DNA of 64,000 nt from Streptomyces sp. NBRC 110035 (GTDB lineage Bacteria; Actinomycetota; Actinomycetes; Streptomycetales; Streptomycetaceae), in assembly GCF_000829695.1 (NCBI RefSeq), contig NZ_BBNN01000015.1, positions 496,001-560,000 of the forward strand. Direction: 5' to 3'. Of this stretch, positions 27,401 through 34,780 are shown piece by piece. Each line of letters starts with the position of its first letter. The first letter of the stretch is position 1. The notes beneath the pieces were generated by a model. That model was not told the DNA's origin and did no database searches. It saw only the letters and a program-made list of their open reading frames with translations. A program made the translations under genes and the position numbers.

Positions 27401-30400
27401 GATCGCGGCCGGCGCCGGGCGCCGTGCGGCCGGGCGCACCACACCGACGCACGTGGTGCACGCAACCCGCGGGCGACGTGCGGTCGGCGGGGCACAGAGC
27501 GGGTGTGCCGGGGCCCGGATGGCCGGCGTCGTCCGCCTCCTCGGTGCCGAGACCGGCCACCTCACCGGCATCACCGTCGACCTCGACGACACCGACCGGG
27601 ACCCAGGTGCCCAGGCCGCCGAACTGCTGTCGGCGCTCACCGGCAACGCGTACGGCGAAGTCGTCCACCGGCGCGGCGTGCGCCACCTGCCGACGCTGAC
27701 CCCGCTGACCGGCCCCCGCCTCCCGGCGCCCCGGTTGGACCACTACGGGACCTATCTGCTCACGGGTGCCACCCGCGGCATAGGCGCCCGCGTCGCCCGG
27801 CACCTGGTCGCACGCGGCGTCCGCCATCTCGCCCTGCTCGGCGCCCGGTCGCTGCCCCCGGCGGTCCGCTGGGACGACCCGGAGCTGAGCGCCAGGGCGC
27901 GCGCCGCCGTGGGGACCGTGCGCGCGCTGGAAACCGCCGGAGCACGAGTGCACGTACACCGCGGATCCCTGCTGGACCGCCCAGGGCTGGAGGACTTCCT
28001 CGACCGGGTACGGGAGGACAGCGGACCGGTGCGCGGAGCGGTGCACTGCGCCGCCGTGACTCCCGCCGTGGGCCCCTTCGCCGGGCGCACACCGAGCGAC
28101 ATCCAGCGGGTGTTCGAGCCCAAGGCCGACGGGCTGGAGATCCTTTATCAGCTGTGCCTGCCCGACCGGCCCGACTTCCTGGTGGCCTTCTCCTCACTGG
28201 CCGCGGTGGTGCCGCCGGTGGCCGCCGGGGTACTGGAGTACGCGGCGGCCAACAGCTTCGTGGACGACTTCGCGGAGCGCCTGGCGGCGGACACCCCCTG
28301 GGTGCACTCGGTGGCCTGGCCGATGTGGCGCGACAGCGGGGCCCGGCCGGGCGCCGACAACCCCGGCGAACGGTTCGGCCTGGACGCGGCCGGGGACGAC
28401 GAGGCGCTGCACGTCCTCGACCGGATCATCACGTCCGGCACCGGCGGACCCGTGGTCGCCCTGCGCGCGCTGCGCGGTGCGGACCCCGCCGACCTGATCA
28501 GGCTGCCCTCCACCGAGCCCGCCGCGCCGCCGCCCGCCGCGTCACCCGAACCGTTGCCTCCGTCCGCCCCGGCAGCGTGGCTGGACGGCCGTCGTCCCGT
28601 ACCCGCCTGGCTGTGCGACATCTTCGCGCGCGTGGTCGGCATCCCCGCCGACGACTTCGACCCGACCGTGGAGTTCGCCGAACTGGGAGTGGAGTCGGTG
28701 ATGCTCGGCGAACTCCTCGATGCGATCGAACAGCACGTGGGCCGGCCGCTGGACCCGGCACTCCTGCTGGAGTACAGCACGCTGCGGACCCTGGCGGACC
28801 GGTTGGACGCCCTGGTGCCGTCGCAGCCGGTAGGCGCGCGCGAACAGGCTCCGACCGACGAGCCGTTGCAGGAGCAGGAGCAGGACCCGCACCCGGAGCC
28901 GCGTGTGGATGATGCCGTACGGCAGTCGCCGCACCCCATCGCAGTGCCGAGGGCCCGGGACACCGAACCGGAGCCAGTCCGGCGTACACCGCGGGACCGG
29001 GACGCCGTCGCCGTGATCGGCATGGCTTGCCGGCTGCCCGGCGCACCGGACGTCGCGACCTTCTGGCGCAACCTGAGAGCCGGACACCTGGCCGTCGCCG
29101 AGGCGCCGCCAGAGCGCTGGGACGTGTCCAGGTTCCACCGGCCCACCGCGCGGACCGGTCACACCGTCGGCAAGTGGGGCGGTTTCGTCGAGGGCATCGA
29201 GGAGTTCGACCCGGGCCACTTCGGCCTGACCGACGTCCAGGCCCAGTACCTCGACCCGGTCATCCGGCTGTTCCTGGAGAGCACCGCCGACTGCCTGCGC
29301 GACGCCGGTCTGGAGGGGCCCGAACTCGCCGGCCATGACGTCGGCGTGTTCGCCGGCGCACGCGGCTCCGGGTACGCCGCGCGCGGGGAGATCCGCGCCG
29401 AGGTGCCCGAGTCCGACCCCAACTTCGTCGCCTCCCACGTCGGCCAGCACTTCGACCTGCGCGGCCCCCACCTGGTGGTGGACAGCGCCTGTTCGTCGTC
29501 CCTGGTGGCGATCCACCTGGCCTGCCAGAGTCTGCGCAGCGGGGAGACCGAGATGGCCCTCGCGGGCGGTAGCAGCGTGCTGCTCGACGAGGAGCCGTTC
29601 CTGGAGTTCTCCGCGGCGGGCGCGCTGTCGCCGACCGGCCGGTGCGCCGCGTTCGACCGGCGTGCCGACGGGTTCGTGCCCGGTGAGGGCAGTGTGGTGC
29701 TGCTGCTCAAGCCGCTGCACGCCGCCCTGCGCGACGGAGATCCGGTGCGCGGCGTCATCGAGGGCTCGGCGGTCACCAACGACGGCCGGACCATGGGGCT
29801 GACCACGCCGAACCCGGCCGCGCAGGCAGCCGCCGTGCGCCGGGCGCTGCGCGACGCCGGGCGCTCGCCCGGAGAGGTCGGCATGATCGAGGCGCACGGC
29901 ACCGGCACGGCGATCGGCGACCCGCTGGAGTTCCGGTCCCTGCGCACGGTCTTCGACGAGGACACGTCGCCGCGCCCCGGGCCGTGCCTCCTCGGTTCGG
30001 TCAAGACCAACGTGGGCCACCTGCTGCACGCGGCCGGTGCGGTAGGGCTGCTCAAGGCACTCCTCGCGGTCGAGCACGGTGTCGTACCGCCGACGCTTCA
30101 CTGCGAAAGCCCCAACCCCCGCCTGTCGCTGGCCGGATCACCGTTCGTCCTGGCCCACACGGCGCAGGACTGGCCGCTGCCCGGCCGCCCCCGGGTGGCC
30201 GGGGTCAGCTCTTTCGGCTTCGGTGGGACCAACGCCCACGTCGTGGTGGCGCAGACGCCGCCGGAAGCGCTCGCGGCGGCCGGCCCGCGCCGCCGGAGCA
30301 GGCCGCCAATCGCGTTCGAGCGGCGGCGGCTGTGGCTGGAGCGGGTGGACGGGGCGCTCTCGGTGCCGGCGGAGAAGCCCGCCCTGCGCCTGGCGTTTCG

Positions 30401-30404
30401 GTGA
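24429..30404 (+). CDS. Trans-AT polyketide synthase PKS1 (LD-ACP-KS-KR-ACP-KS)
   Basis: 1,991 residues from GTG 24429, chosen for the AGGGG about 5 nt upstream; GTG 24423 is in frame. There is no AT domain. Order: KS-flanking domain without its KS (about residues 7-140), ACP (170-242, phosphopantetheine Ser about 203 in ELGLSSF), KS (294-710, Cys about 455 in DTMCSAS, EAHGAGT), KR (about 880-1350, TGATRGIG, Ser and Tyr present in LEYAAANSF), ACP (1390-1462, Ser in GVESV), KS (1525-1940, DSACSSS, EAHGTGT, NVGHL). The protein ends about 50 residues after the last KS, without the usual flanking domain, so its partner should supply the rest of the module. It is operonic with HCS, ECH1 and AT. Confidence 0.95.
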   Translation: MAHNEKVQMVLLSAADEERLVRLARLYRDFLDDAADGEQDLDPADMAFTSQVGRVPLGHRLAVLCRTVAQLRAALDDVVHARSSAAVRRSVVHVVPPYTARATVVADEQEALAAWLAGQDVDWRRLWTAPGRRVALPSYPFDDSGSATGTGGQDSAAAPPGPPAPADGGWASAYLCRVFAETAGLAVEEVHPHAALEELGLSSFLITRLNTRLENDLRERSRTLFFKYGTLADIAAVLATRHSGPPGTTGPSASLADEARPPAHAVSAADHTPAADRAPTPAPPGTRRRVGAEPLAIVGMSGRFPGAASLAEFWERLQSGTCTVGPVPADRLRPGWPASLMHGGYLAEVDRFDPLLFGITPRHAELMDPQERLCLEAVWEALDDAGYPAGRLRTDHGSRVGVYVGSMYNEYPYFGVEQSLLGVAADSGSTVAGIANRVSYAFDLHGPSMTVDTMCSASLVALHLAARAIRAGECEAAVVAATNLSLHPNKFRQIDRLGGASSDQLCRSFGRGGDGMVPAEAVGALLLKPLSAAEAAGDRVHAVVAGTAVVNAGRTNGWIVPSPASQAEVVRQALADAGLAPRDIGYLEAHGAGTALGDPIEADGLHRVFTRDALGQGALPIGSVKSNIGHAEASAGLAGIAKVVLQFTHRTLVPSLHADELNPDIDWAESPLRVQRSLEPWATQDGTLRRAGVSSFGAGGTLAHVILEEPPAHLAPDVPSAPAPPAPTVIMLSAYDEDRLREVISRLLAHLREQPDTDLADLAYTLAEGRHHLRERAAVVVSDTGELADRLRRHLDGDATALLRGRVPSGRAPGEPVRGGAPDELARRWIAGQPVVPERPTGRRPRVVTLPAYPFARTRCWLPEPAAAPAPPEPDPSGELPLYRKTWHPAGPVGAPGALPGSLLCVYGKGSRDLADALVARVGADRVHLIREDTGDGEAHGTLTGSSGADLADRALAAHPDLAAVVDLADIGRTPGGAGPWQVRLALLQRLIAAGAGRRAAGRTTPTHVVHATRGRRAVGGAQSGCAGARMAGVVRLLGAETGHLTGITVDLDDTDRDPGAQAAELLSALTGNAYGEVVHRRGVRHLPTLTPLTGPRLPAPRLDHYGTYLLTGATRGIGARVARHLVARGVRHLALLGARSLPPAVRWDDPELSARARAAVGTVRALETAGARVHVHRGSLLDRPGLEDFLDRVREDSGPVRGAVHCAAVTPAVGPFAGRTPSDIQRVFEPKADGLEILYQLCLPDRPDFLVAFSSLAAVVPPVAAGVLEYAAANSFVDDFAERLAADTPWVHSVAWPMWRDSGARPGADNPGERFGLDAAGDDEALHVLDRIITSGTGGPVVALRALRGADPADLIRLPSTEPAAPPPAASPEPLPPSAPAAWLDGRRPVPAWLCDIFARVVGIPADDFDPTVEFAELGVESVMLGELLDAIEQHVGRPLDPALLLEYSTLRTLADRLDALVPSQPVGAREQAPTDEPLQEQEQDPHPEPRVDDAVRQSPHPIAVPRARDTEPEPVRRTPRDRDAVAVIGMACRLPGAPDVATFWRNLRAGHLAVAEAPPERWDVSRFHRPTARTGHTVGKWGGFVEGIEEFDPGHFGLTDVQAQYLDPVIRLFLESTADCLRDAGLEGPELAGHDVGVFAGARGSGYAARGEIRAEVPESDPNFVASHVGQHFDLRGPHLVVDSACSSSLVAIHLACQSLRSGETEMALAGGSSVLLDEEPFLEFSAAGALSPTGRCAAFDRRADGFVPGEGSVVLLLKPLHAALRDGDPVRGVIEGSAVTNDGRTMGLTTPNPAAQAAAVRRALRDAGRSPGEVGMIEAHGTGTAIGDPLEFRSLRTVFDEDTSPRPGPCLLGSVKTNVGHLLHAAGAVGLLKALLAVEHGVVPPTLHCESPNPRLSLAGSPFVLAHTAQDWPLPGRPRVAGVSSFGFGGTNAHVVVAQTPPEALAAAGPRRRSRPPIAFERRRLWLERVDGALSVPAEKPALRLAFR
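24450..25155 (+). other. PKS1 entry region: orphan KS-flanking domain plus ACP
   Basis: The N-terminus resembles the region that normally follows a trans-AT KS (MAFTSQVGRVPLGHRLAVL through VDWRRLWTAPGRRVALPSYP), but no KS precedes it. The ACP after it has SSF in place of DSL. It may accept the starter unit from the discrete adenylation and carrier pair. Confidence 0.75.
25308..28815 (+). other. PKS1 module: KS-KR-ACP
   Basis: KS 25308-26560 (Cys codon at 25791), flanking domain to about 27010, KR about 27080-28480, ACP 28597-28815 (Ser codon at 28695). The first extension module; it should give a beta-hydroxy intermediate. Confidence 0.85.
29001..30404 (+). other. PKS1 terminal KS: N-terminal half of a split module
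   Basis: Complete KS (Cys codon at 29490) followed by only RPPIAFERRRLWLERVDG and a short tail. The DH-ACP-KR that would complete it is the N-terminus of PKS2. Confidence 0.85.
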
Positions 30405-30481
30405 GCGCCCCCATGGATGGCCCAGGGGTGAACGTATTGAATCTTTCTCGGTAACGTTTCGTGACGGTTCGTGATCTTCGG

Positions 30482-31306
30482 TCAGACGGTGCGGCCGTGT
30501 TCCAGCTGGAGCAGGACGAGGGCGGCTCGGGCGATTCGGGTGATGCCGCTGGGGTCGAGGCTGACCCGGCGCAGGGCCTTGAAGGTGACCTTGAGCAGGG
30601 CGTTGGCCCGCTCGGCGACCGCGTGGACGCCTCGGATGACCGAGTTGAACGCCTGCCGCTCGTCATCGAGTTCGCTGCCCTTGGGCTTCTTGACCGGGTG
30701 GCGGAAGCCGTCGCCGGCGTTCTCGTAGCCGAGGTCGGTCAGGGTGGGAATGTCCAGGGTGGATGCGAGCCGGTTGAGGGCGTCGACGAGGCCGTGGGTA
30801 CGGGCACAGGTGGTGTCGTGCTCGCGGCCGGGGCGGACCGGGGAGACCCAGATCGGCCAGCCGTCGGGGGCGGAGATGACCTGGACGTTGCCGCCGTGGT
30901 GCTTGTGCTTCCCGGACCACCAGAGGTCGGCGCCTTTGGGGCCGGGGGCGGCGACGCGGTCAGTACGGATGACGGTGCCGTCCAGGTTGAGATGGGTGTA
31001 GCCGGCGGCCGCCGCCCGTTCCAGCGCGGTGGACAGATCCGGGGCGTGGTCGGCGAGCACGGTCAGCCCTTCGTGCAAGCAGCGGTACGCGGTGGGCACC
31101 GAAACCCCGTTGTCCCGGGCGAGTTGGGCCAGCCGGGTCCCGTCGACGAACCACCGCAGCACCAGGACACCCTGCTTGAAGACGCCCAGAGCGCGGGTCC
31201 GCCTGCGGGTGCCGAGCCGTTCGCGGTGCAGGCGCAAGAGTTGGGCGAGAGCCTCGGCGGTCTCCCTGCCGACGTCGAGTGTTGCGGTGTAGGTGATACT
31301 GGTCAA
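30482..31306 (-). mobile_element. IS5-type DDE transposase gene, apparently intact
   Basis: 274 residues from TTG 31306. N-terminal HTH (GVSVPTAYRCLHEGLTVL), then the catalytic triad: Asp in LNLDGTVIRTD, Asp in LTDLGYENAGDG and Glu in AVAERANALLK. The reading frame is intact, suggesting a recent insertion. It lies 77 bases beyond the PKS1 stop, against the cluster direction, and separates PKS1 from the rest. I could not define its terminal repeats by eye; they should fall in 30,405-30,480 and 31,307-31,480. Confidence 0.88.
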
Positions 31307-31486
31307 CGCGTGAAGCCTCTGGGTTCCGGAACGTGATCTGCGCAGACCTGTTCCTGCCAGGGGCTTCTCGCGTATCTGATGCCAGGTCAAGCCCGTCTGA
31401 TGGCTCGCCAGCCAGGAAGATCGCGGATCTGTCGGACGGGAGGCCTGGCCAATACTCTGAACCCTCCGCACTGCCTGGGGAGAGTC

Positions 31487-31882
31487 ATGACAAGTAGGTT
31501 CACTGAGTTGGCCGTTGACTGCCACGATCCTGAGAGGCTCGCGGCCTTCTGGTGCGAGGTCCTGGACTTCAAGGTGATCGACCGGAGCGAGGGCAAGGTC
31601 GAGATCGGCTCCTGGGTGCCGGCCGTCGAGGATGTTCGGGCCCGTCAGATGCCGCCCACCCTGCTCTTCATACAGGTGCCCGAGGGCAAGACCGTGAAGA
31701 ACCGGCTTCACCTCGACGTCAGTCCAATCGACGGCAGCACCGAGGACGAGGTGACCAGATTGCTCGGCCTCGGCGCCACCAAGACGGATGTGGGCCAGGG
31801 GTCAGACCGAAACTGGGTAGTCATGGCAGACCCCGAGGGCAACGAGTTCGACGTCCTACGCACCCTGGCACCGCAGACCTAG
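31487..31882 (+). CDS. VOC-superfamily (glyoxalase-like) protein
   Basis: 131 residues from ATG 31487, preceded by GGGGAGAG. Two beta-alpha-beta-beta-beta motifs are visible (FTELAVDCHDPERLAAFWCEVL and RLHLDVSPIDG..., ending DPEGNEFDVLRTL). The glyoxalase-like GNEFDV end is well kept, with possible metal ligands His in LHLDV and Glu in GNEFD. VOC proteins in antibiotic clusters often bind or modify the product and give resistance, but a metabolic role is equally possible. The next 314 bases (31,883-32,196) hold no gene that I can support. Confidence 0.8.
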   Translation: MTSRFTELAVDCHDPERLAAFWCEVLDFKVIDRSEGKVEIGSWVPAVEDVRARQMPPTLLFIQVPEGKTVKNRLHLDVSPIDGSTEDEVTRLLGLGATKTDVGQGSDRNWVVMADPEGNEFDVLRTLAPQT

Positions 31883-32196
31883 GCCGCGAGCGGGCACCCG
31901 CACCCCATCACACACCGCAACCGTTACGTTGCCGAGAAGACCTCATTGAGACATCCCTCGGCGGACAGGGCCGGATTGCCCATGTAGCCCTGACAAGCCG
32001 TCTGCGGGAACGGTAATGTCCCGCGCCGGTGCGGAGATCCTCAAGCCGCTTGCGGTGGACGGCCTTTGGGCCTTCCGTCCGTGACAGAGAGACAATGTCA
32101 AAGATCGTCGGTAAGCCGTTTGCGGAAAACCCGCACGCGCGGAACGGAAAGGGGGACGGGGTCCAGGACCCTTGGGGACCAAGCCCCTGACTGCCC

Positions 32197-33771
32197 ATGA
32201 CAACATCAGAATCACAGGCCCCACAGGATTCGGCCGGGCCCCAGCTGAGCCAACGGCAGATCAACCGGGCCCTCATCGGTGTGATGACCGGTCTGCTGCT
32301 CTCCGCGCTGGATCAGACGGTGGTCAGCACCGCGTTACCCAGCATCGTCAGTGACGTGGGCGGGCTGGAGAACCTCGCCTGGGTCATCACCGCCTACCTG
32401 CTGACGTCGATGGCGAGCACCCCGGTCTGGGGCAAGGTGTCCGACCAGTTCGGCCGCCGCATCGTGTTCATCGTGGCGACCAGTGTCTTCATCGTGGGAT
32501 CCGCGCTGTGCGGTATCGCCCAGGAGATCACCCAACTGATCGCCGCCCGCGCGGTGCAGGGCCTCGGGGCCGGCGCGCTCTACGCCCTCGCGCTGTCCGT
32601 GATCGCCGATGTCGTGCCGAGCCGCGACCGGGGCCGCTACCAGGGCATGGTGGCCGGGGTCTTCGGCATCGCCACCCTGGCCGGCCCGCTCGTCGGCGGC
32701 GGTCTGGTGGACGCGATCGGCTGGCGGTGGATCTTCCTGATCAACGTGCCGCTGGGACTGCTCTCGCTGTTCGTCACGGCCTCGGCCCTGCGCATCCCCA
32801 TGGAACGGCGCAGCCACACGGTGGACTACCTCGGTGCCACCCTCGTCATCGCCGCCACCACCCCGCTGCTCCTGTACCTGAGCTGGGCCGGCGGCGAGCG
32901 AGGCTGGGCCGACCCGCTGTCGCTGGGACTGGTGGCCGCCTCCGTTGTGCTGACCCTCGCCCTGGTCCTCGTGGAGCGGCGCGCCGCCGAACCCGTGGTG
33001 CCGATGGTGCTGTTCCGCCTCCGGCTGTTCTCCCTCGGCTCGGCGTACAGCCTCATCGCCGGTCTGGCACTGTTCACCGGCGTCGTCTTCCTGCCCGTGT
33101 ACTTCCAGGCGGTGAAGGGTCTGTCTCCCTTCGTCGCCGGGCTGGCCGTCGTGCCGACCATGATCGGCGTCGGCTTCGGGTCGATCTACGCCGGCAACCG
33201 GATGAGCGCCACCGGCCGCTTCCGGATCTTCCCCGTGCTCGGTGCCGCCCTCCTGGTGGTCACGCTGCTCCCCCTCGGCTTCATCGACGCGGACACACCG
33301 AGCTGGCTGATCATCCTGCTCGGCCTGGTCTTCGGCGTCGGCGCGGGCTTCGCGCTCCAGCCGATCATCACCGCCGTCCAGGGTGTCGTGGACCCCGCGG
33401 ACATCGGTACGGCCACCGCCGCAATCAGCTTCTTCCAGCGGCTCGGGTCGGCGGTCGGCGTGGCGCTGTTGGGGGCCGTCCTCAACAGCCGGTTCGTCGC
33501 GCTGCTGAGCGACGCGAGCGGCTCCACCGGCGGTGCCCCGGATGAGGAGTCCCTGGGCAGCGTCGAGAGCATCCGAAACCTCGCCCAGCCGCAACGGGAC
33601 CTCGTCGTCGGCGCGTACGGCGAGGCGCTCGCCACCGTGTTCCTCACCGTGGTTCCGTTCGCCGTCCTCGCGCTCGTACTGGGTCTCCTCATGCCCGAGA
33701 CACCCCCGGCCGAGGCGACGGAGGAGGACGCCACGGCCGAGCAGCCGGTGGCCGGGGAAGAGCAGCGCTGA
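32197..33771 (+). CDS. MFS drug exporter, DHA2 (EmrB/QacA) family, 14 helices
   Basis: 524 residues. The sequence shows the DHA2 signature LSALDQTVVSTALPSIV in helix 1, motif A WGKVSDQFGRR, motif C GIATLAGPLVGGGLVD in helix 5, and about 14 hydrophobic segments with a Glu-rich C-terminal tail. It should use the proton gradient to export the cluster product and thereby protect the host. It is followed by a 47-nt palindromic terminator, so it is a separate transcript from the genes after it. Confidence 0.92.
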   Translation: MTTSESQAPQDSAGPQLSQRQINRALIGVMTGLLLSALDQTVVSTALPSIVSDVGGLENLAWVITAYLLTSMASTPVWGKVSDQFGRRIVFIVATSVFIVGSALCGIAQEITQLIAARAVQGLGAGALYALALSVIADVVPSRDRGRYQGMVAGVFGIATLAGPLVGGGLVDAIGWRWIFLINVPLGLLSLFVTASALRIPMERRSHTVDYLGATLVIAATTPLLLYLSWAGGERGWADPLSLGLVAASVVLTLALVLVERRAAEPVVPMVLFRLRLFSLGSAYSLIAGLALFTGVVFLPVYFQAVKGLSPFVAGLAVVPTMIGVGFGSIYAGNRMSATGRFRIFPVLGAALLVVTLLPLGFIDADTPSWLIILLGLVFGVGAGFALQPIITAVQGVVDPADIGTATAAISFFQRLGSAVGVALLGAVLNSRFVALLSDASGSTGGAPDEESLGSVESIRNLAQPQRDLVVGAYGEALATVFLTVVPFAVLALVLGLLMPETPPAEATEEDATAEQPVAGEEQR

Positions 33772-33795
33772 TCCGGAACGAGTCGGCCTGCCCCG

Positions 33796-33842
33796 TGCGC
33801 GTACGCCGAGAACAGTCGACGACTGTTCTCGGCGTACGCGCA
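33796..33842. terminator. 23-bp perfect palindromic hairpin
   Basis: Positions 33796-33818 and 33820-33842 are exact inverted complements around a single base (33819); the core is GAACAGTCG-A-CGACTGTTC. It is the longest perfect inverted repeat seen in the window and lies between the exporter and the next operon. Its symmetric core could also act as an operator. Confidence 0.8.
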
Positions 33843-33915
33843 AAACTGTGCGTCGCCGCTACCGCCCTTCCTCCTAGTGTCGGCACGACAAAGCCGACGA
33901 GGAATTGAGGTCGTG

Positions 33916-34776
33916 GTGAACGACGTTATGAAGCCGGCCAGCCACCAGGTAGACCGCCCCGAAAGTGAACTGCTGCACTCTGGAAATGCGGGTTTCATCA
34001 TCTCGCGTTACGCCCATTTCAAGCCGGGCCATGAGCAAGAGGGAATCAATTTCGTTTCCGAAGTGCTCAAGCATATGAACAAGGCCGACCTCAACGGCAT
34101 GACGTTCTTCTTCTTCCAGAAGGCGTTCGGCGACCAGGCCAAACACCACTGGTTCATCAACATGAAGAGCCCGGCCGACTACGCGGCCAGCCTGGAGATG
34201 GTCGACCACGACGAGACCACCAAAATCCTGCTCGAGGACGACGTGGTCGCCGACGACCGCGGCTTCGGCAGCTGGGGCAACGCCGTGGTGCAGGGCAGCA
34301 TCACCGAGCAGATCCTGGTGCCCCAGCACGGACTCGACTACGGCGAGGACGAGGCCCACGAGGCCTGGGTGCCCGAGGCCTGGCGGCAGACGTCGGTGCC
34401 CCCGGAGGAGCAGCTCAACTCCGCCAACGCCCCACTGATGGTGCACCGCGTCGCCTACGCCCGGTACCCCACCCGCAAGGAGGCGCGGTACTACGCCTTC
34501 GCCTGGCAGAGCTACGTCAACGAGCACCTGCGGGGCAAGGTCACCGCGTACCTGTATGAGGAGACCTTCGGCGCGATGGACCGGCTGCACCAGTTGATCC
34601 ACCTCTCCTCGTACGAGGCGTGGGAGGAACTGCGCAACCTGCCGTACCGCGACCCGGAGTTCCGCAAGCTGCTGGAGCGCCAGATGATCGCCCCGGAGAA
34701 GGGCGGCGGCACCGGTGCAGACGCCTTCGTTCCCGGCGGCGTCACCGACACCCTCCTCGTTCCCCGACAGCTCTGA
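33916..34776 (+). CDS. Duplicated small-domain protein of unknown function (DUF6039-like), copy 1
   Basis: 286 residues from GTG 33916; TGAGG lies 5 nt upstream, and GTG 33913 and ATG 33928 are in frame. The protein has two similar halves: ISRYAHFKPGHEQEG... with FFFQKAFGDQAKHHWFINM, and VAYARYPTRKEARYY... with YLYEETFGAMDRLHQLIHL. Each half looks like a ferredoxin-like or dimeric alpha/beta-barrel unit. It is paralogous to 37,146-38,069 and the two flank the AT-ER gene. I recall similar proteins as DUF6039 but cannot confirm. It is not recognisable as the leinamycin donor enzyme LnmK, though an acyl-handling role is conceivable. The stop is 4 nt before the next start. Confidence 0.7.
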   Translation: MNDVMKPASHQVDRPESELLHSGNAGFIISRYAHFKPGHEQEGINFVSEVLKHMNKADLNGMTFFFFQKAFGDQAKHHWFINMKSPADYAASLEMVDHDETTKILLEDDVVADDRGFGSWGNAVVQGSITEQILVPQHGLDYGEDEAHEAWVPEAWRQTSVPPEEQLNSANAPLMVHRVAYARYPTRKEARYYAFAWQSYVNEHLRGKVTAYLYEETFGAMDRLHQLIHLSSYEAWEELRNLPYRDPEFRKLLERQMIAPEKGGGTGADAFVPGGVTDTLLVPRQL

Positions 34777-34780
34777 CGCC

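Noticed and set aside
30340..30404. PKS1 truncated by the IS5 insertion
   Set aside because: The protein ends with a plausible post-KS tail (FERRRLWLERVDG) and its own TGA before the element, and PKS2 begins with the matching DH. Truncation is not needed.
33916..34776. LnmK homolog
   Set aside because: Length and duplication are superficially similar, but I see no hot-dog fold motif; kept as unknown function.
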